A stretch of 64,000 nucleotides of DNA from Bradyrhizobium sp. CCGUVB1N3 (GTDB lineage Bacteria > Pseudomonadota > Alphaproteobacteria > Rhizobiales > Xanthobacteraceae). Under the pieces are notes generated by a model. It saw only the letters and a program-made list of their open reading frames with translations. It was not told where the DNA came from and ran no database searches. The stretch is from positions 1,364,001-1,428,000 of the forward strand of contig NZ_JANADR010000001.1 in assembly GCF_024199925.1 (NCBI RefSeq). Reading direction: 5' to 3'. This document shows positions 32,733 to 41,861 of this stretch, one piece after another; position 1 is the first letter of the stretch; the number at the start of each line of letters is the position of its first letter. The position numbers were made by a program, and so were the translations under genes.

Positions 32733-33707
32733 TCAGGAGTCGCGCCTTTCTCGAAGGACACACCGGAACCCGACATGGCTGGTGGACGTGTCGATCGGCT
32801 CCGCGTGCCGCGCCGCGGGCCGATAGCGGCGGCAATAGTTCGGCGCACAGAGATGCGAGCCGCCCTTCAGAACCTTGCGTGGAATACGGATGTTGGGTTG
32901 ACATGGATCGAGGCTCGCGGCCTCCGGCCCACCGCGCGGATTTTGCGGAATGCAGCAGGGCTTTGCTGCATCTGCTTCGTGCTTGTCCGACCACCAATCA
33001 GACGTCCATTCCCAGACATTGCCGATCATGTCGTAGAGGCCGTAGCCGTTCGGCGGAAAGGCCGTCACCGGCGCGGTGCGCTCATAGCCGTCGTCGCAGA
33101 GATTCTGGTTCGGAAAGATGCCCTGCCAGGTGTTCGCCATATGCTTGCCGCCGGGTACAAGCTCGCTGCCCCAGGCAAACTCCTCGCCGTCGAGCCCGCC
33201 GCGCGCGGCGAACTCCCACTCCGCCTCCGTCGGAAGATCCTTGCCTGCCCAACGGGCATAAGCGAGCGCGTCGCCGTAGCAGACGTGCACGACGGGGTGG
33301 TTGTCGAGAACGTTGATATTGCTCTTGGGTCCGTAAGGGTGTCGCCAGTCGGCGCCCTTCATGAACGTCCACCACTGGCTCCAGTCTTTCAGGTTGTTTA
33401 CGCGGGGCGGCGGCGAAAACACCAGCGAGCCGGCATAGATCATCTCCGGCAGAGCACCGGGGTAATCGTTCGGGTCAGGCGGAATCTGCGCGGTCGTGAC
33501 ATGGCGTGTCGCCTTGACGAACGCCTTGAACTGCCGGTTCGTCACAGGCGTGCGGTCGATCCAAAAACTATCGACCGACACATGATGGGCCGGCGCTTCT
33601 TCGGGGTAGTGCGCGTTCGAGCCCATGCGGAACGTGCCGCCGGGGATCCAGACCATCTCGCCAGTCAGGCCATTGTCCGGAGATACTTGAGGAAGCTCGA
33701 ACATCAT
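32733..33707 (-). CDS. formylglycine-generating enzyme (sulfatase maturase)
   Basis: The 324-residue protein is a SUMF1/FGE-type enzyme: MVWIPGGTFRMGSNAHYPEE at the start, LPTEAEWEFAARGG, GNVWEWTSDWW and KGGSHLCAPNYCRRYRPAAR. Cys287 and Cys292 correspond to the catalytic C-x4-C pair of aerobic FGE, so it should oxidise the sulfatase Cys to formylglycine with O2 and copper. No signal peptide is present, so it acts in the cytosol. Start 33707 (MMFELP) follows gggag; 33743 is an alternative. It is placed beside two sulfatases and also has a FixK-type box upstream. Confidence 0.92.
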   Translation of the reverse strand: MMFELPQVSPDNGLTGEMVWIPGGTFRMGSNAHYPEEAPAHHVSVDSFWIDRTPVTNRQFKAFVKATRHVTTAQIPPDPNDYPGALPEMIYAGSLVFSPPPRVNNLKDWSQWWTFMKGADWRHPYGPKSNINVLDNHPVVHVCYGDALAYARWAGKDLPTEAEWEFAARGGLDGEEFAWGSELVPGGKHMANTWQGIFPNQNLCDDGYERTAPVTAFPPNGYGLYDMIGNVWEWTSDWWSDKHEADAAKPCCIPQNPRGGPEAASLDPCQPNIRIPRKVLKGGSHLCAPNYCRRYRPAARHAEPIDTSTSHVGFRCVLRERRDS

Positions 33708-33771
33708 CAGGCTCCCGTTACGCCTACGCGATAGATGCGCCATCCTTCATACGGTCGGCGGAGGAGATATG

Positions 33772-33785
33772 TTGACGTAAATCAA
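33772..33785. promoter_or_regulatory. FixK/FNR-type box upstream of the FGE gene
   Basis: TTGACGTAAATCAA fits TTGA-N6-TCAA. It is centred 71 bases before the FGE ATG (minus strand), with a GTATGA-like -10 at suitable distance. It also lies about 170 bases before the divergent GST gene. The match is one step weaker than the two sulfatase boxes. Confidence 0.65.
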
Positions 33786-33954
33786 GCCCCACGGGTAGGC
33801 GCGAAACTTGCCTGGTATGATCGCACCTGATTTAAACGAAATCCAACCACAACCTGATCGCGCATGCGAGACTTGGGCAATGCCGGGGCCCAGCGAGTTG
33901 GACATCACGCCCAAGCTCTTTTCGCGTCAGTTGCGATCTTTCAACGAGGACGAG

Positions 33955-34560
33955 ATGCTGTTGATTGGAGTAAACCGGTCACCATTTACGCGGCGCGTCG
34001 CAATCACGCTCAAGATCTATGACATGCCGTTTGAGCAGCGGCCTCTTTCAGGCTTCGGCAATCGGGACGACGTCCGCGCAAGCAATCCGCTGGGCCGGAT
34101 CCCTGCGCTTGTGCTCGACGATGGCGAGACACTGGTCGACAGCAACGCCATCATCGATCATCTCGACGAGGTGTACGGTCGCCATCGCGCCTTGACGCCC
34201 GTCAGCGGCCGGGACCGCCGCGCCGTGCAAAAGGCCGTCGCGCTCATGATGGGAGTGTGCGAGAAAGGCCTTCAGGCCGCCTATGAGCGCAATCACCATC
34301 CGCCGGACAAGCTGCACCAGCCCTGGATCGACGATTGCATGGCGCAGATGACGAATGCGCTATGTACGATTGACGCCATGATCGAGCAGGGCTCGCCCTA
34401 TTTGCTGCTCCGCCGTCTCACCCAGGCCGATGTCACCGCCTTCGTCGCGGAACGTCTCGCCAGGGGGCTTGGCGTTGACACCGCTGCGCGGATGCCACGC
34501 CTGCGCGAACTGGCGATGCGCCTTGCCGAGGAGGACGCGTTCCGCTCGACCGAGCCTTGA
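33955..34560 (+). CDS. glutathione S-transferase family protein
   Basis: The 201-residue protein begins LLIGVNRSPFTRRVAITLKIYDMPFE, the GST N-terminal domain with the catalytic-site Ser/Pro. NPLGRIPALVLDDGETLVDSNAIIDHL contains the cis-Pro and the E/D-S glutathione contacts. The C-terminal helical domain includes LTQADVTAF. The start was set at ATG 33955 with gagga upstream; an in-frame ATG at 33808 would add 49 residues unlike GSTs. Divergent from FGE, with the FixK-type box between them. Substrate unknown. Confidence 0.82.
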   Translation: MLLIGVNRSPFTRRVAITLKIYDMPFEQRPLSGFGNRDDVRASNPLGRIPALVLDDGETLVDSNAIIDHLDEVYGRHRALTPVSGRDRRAVQKAVALMMGVCEKGLQAAYERNHHPPDKLHQPWIDDCMAQMTNALCTIDAMIEQGSPYLLLRRLTQADVTAFVAERLARGLGVDTAARMPRLRELAMRLAEEDAFRSTEP

Positions 34561-34817
34561 AATCGACCGCATCGCGGCTTCGACTTCGTGGATGCGTCGA
34601 TATTTTTTCCGCGGCGCCTAGTTGAGCTGAAGGGTGGCTAGATGTTCAGTTTGTGCCAACCGATAGCGCACCATCCGGCTCAGGTCAGGCGGTTTCAACA
34701 GAAGCCGGGAAGCGCATGGCTCCAGGACAATCGGATGCCACCCGGGTTCGTAACAACAGCCTATTGAAGAGCTAGCCCGCGCGACACACATGCCCGCCAA
34801 AAGAGTGGGGAAACGCG

Positions 34818-37007
34818 ATGTGGGAAACGATCAGGGAAGCGCTACGCCAGTGGTCGATTCTGGTCGTCGGCCTGGTTCTTCTGCTCGGCGGCTTCGCCCT
34901 CGGCACCGGCTTGTATCCGCCGGGCGGGACAGCATCCAGCACCCAGACGGCGGCTTCCGAGAAGCCGGCGCCCGGGCCTCAGCACCAGATGGCGGACAAC
35001 GCCGCACCGAAGCAACAGCCGGCTCCGAACGACGTTGCCAGGTCGCAGCGAGCCCAATCTACGCCGCCCCCCACGGCCGAACCGCCCAAGGCGTCCCCCT
35101 CCTCGGAGAAAACGGCATCTCCGCAGGTGGACGCACCAAAGCAGGCGCCGCCCGCTCATGATCACATGGTGCAGGATCGTATGGCGCAGGATCATATGGC
35201 GCAGGCAGCGCCCACCTCATCACCGGCGACCAGCGGTCAGACTGCCTCACCGTCGAAACCACCTACGCCCGTCCCTGCCGCAGCGGCTTCGGGCAGTGGC
35301 GATGCCGCCGCGGGACGTCTCGTCTTCCGCAAGTGCCAGGCGTGCCACTCGCTGGATCCTGGAAAGAACATGCTCGGGCCATCGCTCGCCGGCGTGATCG
35401 GCCGCAAGGCGGGTAGCGAACCAAACTACAATTACTCACCGGCGATGAAGAGCGCCGATATCGTCTGGAACGAGCAGACCCTGGAAAGCTACCTCGCCGA
35501 TCCGGCGAAGACCGTGCCGGGAAACAAGATGCCGTTCCCCGGACTGAAGACGGATCACGACCGCGGCGACATCATCGCATTCCTCGCCGCGTCCTCAGGC
35601 AGCACCCAAGCCGCGGCACAAGGCGCGGCCACATCCCCGCAGCCGCAGCAGGCGCCTCCGGCTTCGCCGGTTGCCGCTCCGCCTTCGAGAACGCCGCAGG
35701 GCGCGACGGGCGCCGATATCGGTTACATCGCGGATGCGAAGTTCACACTGCGGTCGGGCATCGCGGAAGGACGGATGGTTTACATCGGCGTCGGCGGCGC
35801 CATCGAAGGCAAGGTAAACCCCGTGCTGACCGCGGCCGAAGGCCAGGTCGTGCAGCTCACGCTGATCAACGGTGAAGGCGCCGAGCACGACATCGTCTTC
35901 CCCGACCAGGATGCGAAATCGCCGAGGGTGACCGGCAAAGGCGCCAGCACAACCATCGCTTTCCGGGCCGCGAAGTCGGGCGACTTCACCTACTACTGCG
36001 GCGTGCCCGGCCACAGGCTTGCCGGCATGGAAGGGCAGTTCATCGTGACAGCCCGTCCCGCGCCGCAAACCGTCGTCGAGGCCGACATCTCGCGCGAGCC
36101 TAGCGACCTGCCGCCGCCGCTCGGCAAGCGCGATCCGCAGACGGTCCGCGTCGATCTCTTCAGCGTCGAAGTCGAGGGCCGCCTCGCCGAAGGGACGACG
36201 TTCGGCTACTGGACGTTCAACGGCAAGGTGCCCGGCCCGTTCATCAGGGTCCGTGTCGGCGATACCATCGACATCCATCTCAAGAACTCTGCCGACAGCG
36301 CCATGATCCATTCCGTCGACTTCCATGCCGCGACCGGGCCCGGCGGCGGTGCGGCGGCTCTCCAGGTCGATCCGGGCGCCGAGAAATCGATGACGTGGAA
36401 GGCGCTGGTGCCCGGACTCTTCGTCTATCACTGCGCGACGCCGATGGTCGCCGAACACATCGCCAACGGCATGTACGGCTTGATCCTGGTCGAGCCGGAA
36501 GGCGGTCTGCCGCCGGTTGACCACGAGTTCTATGTCATGCAGGGCGAGATCTATTCGGATATCGCATTCGGTCAGCACGGCAGCGCGGAATTCAGCGTCG
36601 ACAAGCTGCTTGCGGAACGCCCCGAATATTTCGTCTTCAATGGCTCCGTTGGCGCGCTTTCCAAGCTGCATCCCCTGCATGCCAAGGTGGGAGATACGGT
36701 TCGCATTTTCTTCGGTGTCGGAGGACCGAACTACATATCGTCCTTCCACGTGATCGGCGAGATCTTCGACAAGGTCTACACGTGGGGCGGCGTCATCACC
36801 TCGCCCGCTGAAGGAATACAGACGGTCGCCGTGCCTGCCGGCGGTGCCGTGATTACCGAGTTCAAGGTGGACGTTCCCGGCAACTACACGCTCGTCGACC
36901 ACGCGCTCGCGCGCGCGGAACGGGGCCTGTTGGGTATTCTCAGCGTCGAAGGTGCAAAGAATCCCGAAATCTTCAACGGGGAAGTGATGCCGGGCATGGG
37001 ACACTGA
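34818..37007 (+). CDS. nirK: membrane-anchored cytochrome c-cupredoxin-copper nitrite reductase fusion
   Basis: The 729-residue protein has four parts. An N-terminal anchor helix (about 13-31) is followed by a Pro/Ala/Gln linker (32-160). A cytochrome c domain (160-258) has CQACH (C173, C176, H177) and axial Met238. A cupredoxin (300-412) has copper ligands H357, C394, H399 and M404. A NirK-type two-cupredoxin unit (425-715) has type 1 ligands H498, C539, H547, M552, type 2 ligands H503, H538, H643, and catalytic Asp501 and His618. All metal ligands are conserved, so NO-forming nitrite reduction is likely. The heme and extra cupredoxin could pass electrons internally. A separate nirK elsewhere cannot be excluded. 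Confidence 0.85.
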   Translation: MWETIREALRQWSILVVGLVLLLGGFALGTGLYPPGGTASSTQTAASEKPAPGPQHQMADNAAPKQQPAPNDVARSQRAQSTPPPTAEPPKASPSSEKTASPQVDAPKQAPPAHDHMVQDRMAQDHMAQAAPTSSPATSGQTASPSKPPTPVPAAAASGSGDAAAGRLVFRKCQACHSLDPGKNMLGPSLAGVIGRKAGSEPNYNYSPAMKSADIVWNEQTLESYLADPAKTVPGNKMPFPGLKTDHDRGDIIAFLAASSGSTQAAAQGAATSPQPQQAPPASPVAAPPSRTPQGATGADIGYIADAKFTLRSGIAEGRMVYIGVGGAIEGKVNPVLTAAEGQVVQLTLINGEGAEHDIVFPDQDAKSPRVTGKGASTTIAFRAAKSGDFTYYCGVPGHRLAGMEGQFIVTARPAPQTVVEADISREPSDLPPPLGKRDPQTVRVDLFSVEVEGRLAEGTTFGYWTFNGKVPGPFIRVRVGDTIDIHLKNSADSAMIHSVDFHAATGPGGGAAALQVDPGAEKSMTWKALVPGLFVYHCATPMVAEHIANGMYGLILVEPEGGLPPVDHEFYVMQGEIYSDIAFGQHGSAEFSVDKLLAERPEYFVFNGSVGALSKLHPLHAKVGDTVRIFFGVGGPNYISSFHVIGEIFDKVYTWGGVITSPAEGIQTVAVPAGGAVITEFKVDVPGNYTLVDHALARAERGLLGILSVEGAKNPEIFNGEVMPGMGH

Positions 37008-37151
37008 CGGAATGCACGCCGGGTCCCGAACGTGGCGGGCAAGCCAACGCGAAACTTCTGATCGAGGGGCTTCGGAGGGCAGGACTGCCTGAATGAACGC
37101 GCACGGCCGGCAACGCACATCGGGCGTCACCAAGGTTCCGAGCGTTCTGCG

Positions 37152-37871
37152 CTAACACCCCAGCCGATCGGCAATCCCGCCAAAATCCCTGGCGACGATG
37201 TCCCAGTTACCGGTGGCTTCGAAGTCGACCTTCTGATGCGGACCGTATTCGGTCGGGCGCGCGACGAACGCGGTCTTCAAGCCGTGGCTTTGCGCGGCCT
37301 TCAGGTCGTAATTGTGCGCGGCGACCATCATCACCTGCTCCGGCTCGAGACCGAGCAGCCGCGCGGCGCCGAGATAGGTTTCGGGATCAGGCTTGTAGTG
37401 CTCGAACAGCTCGGCCGACATCACGAGATCCCACGGCAGGCCGGCGAACTTCGCCATGTTGGTGAGCAGCGCGACGTTGCCGTTCGAGAGCGGCGAGATC
37501 ACGAATTTCGACTTGAGCCGCGTCAGGCCGGCGACTGAGTCCGGCCAGGGGTGCAGGCGATGCCAGCCCTTGGTCAGGTAGTCGAGATCGGCTTCCGTGA
37601 GATCCTTGATGGCGAACTTCTCGACCAGCTTTTCCAGCGAACGGCGATGCAGCTCGTCGAGCACGACATAGCCGCGCTCGGGATGCCTGCGCACGTCGTC
37701 CATCGAGGCGACGTACATGCCGCGCCAGCCGTCGACCAGCGCGGTCCAGTCGGCGTCGATGCCGCGGCCCCTCGCCCACCACATGAAGTCGGTGATCAGG
37801 CTGGTGCGCCAGTCGACCACCGTGCCGAAGACGTCGAAGACCAGGGCTTTCACGGCGGAGAGGTCGGACAT
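37152..37871 (-). CDS. haloacid dehalogenase, type II (HAD superfamily)
   Basis: The 239-residue protein has VFDVFGTVVDWR (motif I, nucleophile Asp), SPLSNGN (motif II), the conserved Lys in HYKPDPETY and motif VAAHNYDLKAAQSHG. These match L-2-haloacid dehalogenases, which release halide from 2-haloalkanoates. Some members have other substrates. It is the last gene after aminotransferase-hom-glpX on the same strand, separated from glpX by a palindromic repeat, so co-transcription is uncertain. Confidence 0.85.
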   Translation of the reverse strand: MSDLSAVKALVFDVFGTVVDWRTSLITDFMWWARGRGIDADWTALVDGWRGMYVASMDDVRRHPERGYVVLDELHRRSLEKLVEKFAIKDLTEADLDYLTKGWHRLHPWPDSVAGLTRLKSKFVISPLSNGNVALLTNMAKFAGLPWDLVMSAELFEHYKPDPETYLGAARLLGLEPEQVMMVAAHNYDLKAAQSHGLKTAFVARPTEYGPHQKVDFEATGNWDIVARDFGGIADRLGC

Positions 37872-37888
37872 GTGCGCTTCCCCTTGTT

Positions 37889-37934
37889 GTCATTCCGGGC
37901 CGCGCTTCGCGCGGTCCCGTCGCCCCGGAATGAC
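37889..37934. repeat. intergenic palindromic repeat
   Basis: GTCATTCCGGG and the inverted CCCCGGAATGAC frame an inner GC-rich hairpin (cgcgcttcgcgcg). This 46-base palindrome lies between the HAD and glpX genes. Its form is common in Bradyrhizobium intergenic regions; it may act as mRNA hairpin or terminator. Confidence 0.6.
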
Positions 37935-37942
37935 CGAAAGCC

Positions 37943-38944
37943 TCAGCCCAGGTAGAACTTCTCGAGCTGCCGGTGCTCGGCCTTGATGTAGCGCACGGTG
38001 CCCGTGACCGAGCGCATCACGACGGTCTCGGTCTCGATCACGCCGTCCTTGCGGAATTTGACGCCCGAGAGCAGCGAGCCGGTGGTGACGCCGGTGGCGG
38101 CGAACAGGCAATCGCCGCGCGCCATGTCCTCGATGCCGTAGATCATCTTGGGATCGTTGACGCCCATCTTGGCGGCCCGCTCGCGCTTCTCGTCGGAGTC
38201 GAGAATGAGCCGGCACTGCATCTGGCCGCCGATGCAGCGCAGCGCCACGGCCGCCAGCACGCCTTCCGGCGCACCGCCGGTGCCGAGATACATGTCGACG
38301 CCAGTGTTATCGGGATCGGCGCAGTGGATCACGCCGGCGACGTCGCCGTCGGTGATGAGGCGCACGGCCGCGCCGGTCGACCGCACGCTCTGGATGATGT
38401 CGGCATGGCGCGGTCGGTCGAGCACGAGAACGGTGATGCCTTCCGGCTTGACACCCTTGGCCTTGGCGAGGCGGTGAACGTTATCAGCCGGCGAGGCATC
38501 GAGCTCGACCACGCCCTTGTCGTAACCGGGGCCGATCGCGAGCTTCTGCATGTAGACGTCCGGGGCATGCAGCAGCGTGCCGCCGTCGGCCATCGCCATG
38601 GTGGCGATCGAACCCGGCATGTTCTTGGCGCACAGCGTGGTGCCTTCGAGCGGGTCGACCGCGATGTCGACCTGGGGGCCGGCCTTGAGACCGACCTGCT
38701 CGCCGATATAGAGCATCGGCGCCTCGTCGCGCTCGCCTTCGCCGATCACGATGGTGCCCTGGATCGGCAGCTTGTTGAGCTCGCGCCGCATGGCGTCGAC
38801 GGCGGCCTGGTCGGCCGCCTTCTCCTGCCCATGCCCGCGCAGCCGCGCCGACGACACCGCCGCCCGTTCCGTCACCCGTACGATCTCCAGCGTGAGAATG
38901 CGCTCGAGCAGCATCTGCGGGGGGACTGAAATATGGGTCGACAT
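37943..38944 (-). CDS. glpX: class II fructose-1,6-bisphosphatase (GlpX)
   Basis: The 333-residue protein matches GlpX: VIGEGERDEAPMLYIGE (metal ligands), DPLEGTTLCAKN (D-P-x-E-G-T motif), and GTGGAPEGVLAAVALRCIGGQMQCRL. It hydrolyses fructose 1,6-bisphosphate in gluconeogenesis and in the Calvin cycle. It follows hom after 93 bases on the same strand. Confidence 0.95.
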   Translation of the reverse strand: MSTHISVPPQMLLERILTLEIVRVTERAAVSSARLRGHGQEKAADQAAVDAMRRELNKLPIQGTIVIGEGERDEAPMLYIGEQVGLKAGPQVDIAVDPLEGTTLCAKNMPGSIATMAMADGGTLLHAPDVYMQKLAIGPGYDKGVVELDASPADNVHRLAKAKGVKPEGITVLVLDRPRHADIIQSVRSTGAAVRLITDGDVAGVIHCADPDNTGVDMYLGTGGAPEGVLAAVALRCIGGQMQCRLILDSDEKRERAAKMGVNDPKMIYGIEDMARGDCLFAATGVTTGSLLSGVKFRKDGVIETETVVMRSVTGTVRYIKAEHRQLEKFYLG

Positions 38945-39037
38945 TGGCTCACTCCTTCAAAACTGCTCTCAGCGGACGTCCGCCGTATCAATTCGCAACG
39001 TCACGGTTCGGTTCGAACCGCTCTTTCGGATCATGCT

Positions 39038-40354
39038 CTAGTTCTTCTCGATCCGTATTACCTGCGGCCGGCCGCTGATCACCTTGTCGTGCTGCACGGC
39101 GGCAAGCGCGCGGCGCACGGCGTCCTCGTGGGTCGCATAGGTGATCAGGATGACGGGCACGGGCACAGCCTTGCCGGTGGTCTGCGCAGGGACGCCATTG
39201 GGATGGCGCTGCACGATGGATTCGATCGAAATCTTCTGCTCGGCAAGCCGCGTCGCGATCGCCGCCGCAGTGCCCGGGAAATCGCGCGCCAGCAGGCGGA
39301 TGTAGTAGCCGCCCTCGTGCCGCTCCATCGGCGCCTTGCTGGTCTCGCGCAGTTGCGCGACCGGCCGGCCGAACGGATTGGCGCGAATGCCGCGCGCAAC
39401 ATCGGCGATATCGGCGACGACGGCAGAGGCCGTCGCAGCACCGCCCGCGCCGGGGCCAACCAGCGTGATCGGCGGAATGCCTTCGCCGTCGATCGTGACC
39501 GCATTGGTGACGCCCATGACCTGCGCAATCGAGGACGACTTTGGAACCATGGTCGGATGCACGCGCTGCTCTATCCCCTTGGCGGTGCGCACGGCAACGC
39601 CGAGCAGCTTGACGCGGTAGCCGAGATCGGCAGCCGCGCGAAGATCTTCCGGAGCGATCGAGGAGATGCCTTCGACATACACGGCCTTTTGAGCAACTTT
39701 CGTGCCGAAGGCGAGGCTCGCCAGGATCGCGAGCTTCTGCGCGGTGTCGTGGCCGTCGACGTCGAATGACGGATTGGCCTCGGCATAGCCGAGCCGCTGC
39801 GCATCCTTCAGACATTCGGCGAATGACAGGCCCTCCTGCTCCATCCGGGTCAGGATGTAATTGCAGGTGCCGTTGAGGATGCCGTAGACGCGGTTGATGC
39901 CGGTTCCGGCAAGGCCCTCGCGCAGCGTCTTGATCACCGGGATCGCGGCGCCAACGGCTGCCTCGAAATTCAGCGCACCGCCGTGCTTTTCGGCGGCTTT
40001 GGCCAGCTTGATGCCGTGCTTGGCGAGCAGCGCCTTGTTGGCGGTGACGACGGACTTGCCGGCGCTCAGCGCCGCCTCGACGGCGGACAGTGCGGGGTCG
40101 CCTGCCCCGCCCATCAGCTCGACGAAGCAGTCGATGTCGGGATGCGTGGCGAGCGCCATCGGATCCTTGGCCCATTCGACGCCGCGCAGGTCGATGCCGC
40201 GCTTCTTCGCCTTGGAGCGCGCGGTGACGGCGACGACGCGAATACCACGGCCGCTGCGGCCCGCGAGCACGCGGGCCTGGGTTTCAATCAAGCGGACAAC
40301 TTCGGCGCCCACAGTGCCGAGCCCCGCAATACCCACTTTCAGGGGTGCGACCAT
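39038..40354 (-). CDS. hom: homoserine dehydrogenase
   Basis: The 438-residue enzyme has the NAD(P) site GIAGLGTVGAEVVRL, the catalytic domain with GILNGTCNYILTRME and YAEANPSFDVDGHD (substrate-binding Glu/Asp), and a C-terminal ACT domain (about 350-438) that usually mediates threonine inhibition. It reduces aspartate semialdehyde to homoserine, the branch to Thr and Met. It is 27 bases after the aminotransferase gene, so both are likely in one operon. Confidence 0.95.
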   Translation of the reverse strand: MVAPLKVGIAGLGTVGAEVVRLIETQARVLAGRSGRGIRVVAVTARSKAKKRGIDLRGVEWAKDPMALATHPDIDCFVELMGGAGDPALSAVEAALSAGKSVVTANKALLAKHGIKLAKAAEKHGGALNFEAAVGAAIPVIKTLREGLAGTGINRVYGILNGTCNYILTRMEQEGLSFAECLKDAQRLGYAEANPSFDVDGHDTAQKLAILASLAFGTKVAQKAVYVEGISSIAPEDLRAAADLGYRVKLLGVAVRTAKGIEQRVHPTMVPKSSSIAQVMGVTNAVTIDGEGIPPITLVGPGAGGAATASAVVADIADVARGIRANPFGRPVAQLRETSKAPMERHEGGYYIRLLARDFPGTAAAIATRLAEQKISIESIVQRHPNGVPAQTTGKAVPVPVILITYATHEDAVRRALAAVQHDKVISGRPQVIRIEKN

Positions 40355-40381
40355 AATGCTTCGAAAACCTGCCGGAAGGAA

Positions 40382-41602
40382 TTAACGCCGATTGGCGAGC
40401 GGAACGACGTTGTGCAACGTTTCGATGCCGCTTTCAAGGAAGCGGCGCACGCCGCGCGCGGCCTGCCTGATCCGTTGCTCGTTTTCCACCATGGCGATGC
40501 GGACATATCCTTCACCATGCTCGCCGAAGCCGACGCCGGGCGACACCACCACGCCGGATTTCTCGACCATCAGGGTCGCGAACTGCATGCTGCCGACGCT
40601 GCGGAAGGCTTCGGGCAGCGGCGCCCATGCGAACATCGACGCATCCGGCGGCGGGATCTCCCAACCGGCACGGCCGAACGACTCCACCAGCGCGTCGCGA
40701 CGCTTGCGGTAGGTGTCGCGCATCTCCCTGATGCAATCGTCGGGGCCGTTCAGCGCCGCGGTCGCGGCAACCTGGACCGGCGTGAACGCGCCGTAGTCGA
40801 GATAGGACTTCACGCGGGCGAGAGCTGCGATGATGCGCTCGTTTCCGACCGCAAAGCCCATGCGCCAGCCGGCCATCGAATAGGTCTTCGACATCGAGGT
40901 GAACTCGACGGTGACGTCCATCGCGCCAGGCACCTGCAGCACGGAGGGCGGCGGGTTGTTCTCGTCGAAATAGACCTCGGCATAAGCCAGATCGGACAGG
41001 ATCAGGATCTCGTGCTTCTTCGCGAAGGCGACGAGATCCTTGTAGAAGTCGAGGCTCGCGACATAGGCCGTCGGGTTCGAGGGATAGCAGACGACGAGCG
41101 CGAGCGGCTTCGGGATCGAATGCACGATCGCCCGCTCGACCGCTTCGAAGAACTGCGGCGTCGGCTCCGACGGCACCGAGCGGATGACGCCGCCCGCCAT
41201 CAAAAAGCCGAAGGCGTGAATCGGATAGCTCGGATTGGGACAGAGGATGACGTCACCCGGCGCGGTGATCGCCTGCGCCACGTTGGCAAAGCCTTCCTTC
41301 GAACCGAGCGTCGCGACGATCTGGGTGTCCGGATTGAGCTTCACGCCGAAGCGGCGGGCGTAATAGCCCGCCTGCGCCTTGCGCAAGCCGGGGATGCCGC
41401 GCGAAGCCGAGTAGCGGTCGGTGCGCGGCTTGCCGAGGGTCTCCTTGAGCTTTTCCAGCACGTGCGGCGGGGCCGGCAGGTCCGGATTGCCCATGCCGAG
41501 GTCGATGATGTCGGCGCCGGCGTTCCGCGCGGCCGCCTTGGCCCGGTTGACCTGTTCGAACACGTAAGGCGGCAGACGGCGGATACGGTAAAATTCTTCC
41601 AT
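40382..41602 (-). CDS. class I/II PLP aminotransferase (AlaC / LL-diaminopimelate type)
   Basis: The 406-residue fold-type I aminotransferase has IIDLGMGNPDLPAP, a PLP pocket (NPTAYVASLDFY), the SMSKTYSMAGWRMGF segment with the Schiff-base Lys, and a substrate Arg near the end (YVRIAMVENEQRIRQ). The wording is that of enzymes annotated as alanine (AlaC) or LL-diaminopimelate transaminase. The position directly upstream of hom suggests a role in aspartate-family synthesis; specificity is uncertain. The start at 41602 (MEEFYRIRRL) fits the family better than the longer ORF to 41698. Confidence 0.88.
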   Translation of the reverse strand: MEEFYRIRRLPPYVFEQVNRAKAAARNAGADIIDLGMGNPDLPAPPHVLEKLKETLGKPRTDRYSASRGIPGLRKAQAGYYARRFGVKLNPDTQIVATLGSKEGFANVAQAITAPGDVILCPNPSYPIHAFGFLMAGGVIRSVPSEPTPQFFEAVERAIVHSIPKPLALVVCYPSNPTAYVASLDFYKDLVAFAKKHEILILSDLAYAEVYFDENNPPPSVLQVPGAMDVTVEFTSMSKTYSMAGWRMGFAVGNERIIAALARVKSYLDYGAFTPVQVAATAALNGPDDCIREMRDTYRKRRDALVESFGRAGWEIPPPDASMFAWAPLPEAFRSVGSMQFATLMVEKSGVVVSPGVGFGEHGEGYVRIAMVENEQRIRQAARGVRRFLESGIETLHNVVPLANRR

Positions 41603-41861
41603 GGGTTCCAGGCTCCGAGCAACCGGCCAGGGCAGAATCGGGCGGCCTCGACAATGCAATCGAGAGGATTGCCGGACCCCGCCTGAAAATCGCTCCAAAT
41701 CAAACGCTTAGAGCAAGATCCTTAAGGCGGGGACTGAACTCCCTCACCCTGACTTTCGGTTGAATGAGGTCTTTTAGCACGGAGACGCGGGCGCGCCAGC
41801 GATTACGTTGGCGCGAGGTTACTCAGCTCAGGGTTTAGCTCAGGGCTTACCTGGCTCAGAA

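Noticed and set aside
35595..37133. 512-codon minus-strand frame opposite the NirK fusion
   Set aside because: Shadow of the metal-protein gene, whose ligands are all conserved on the plus strand.
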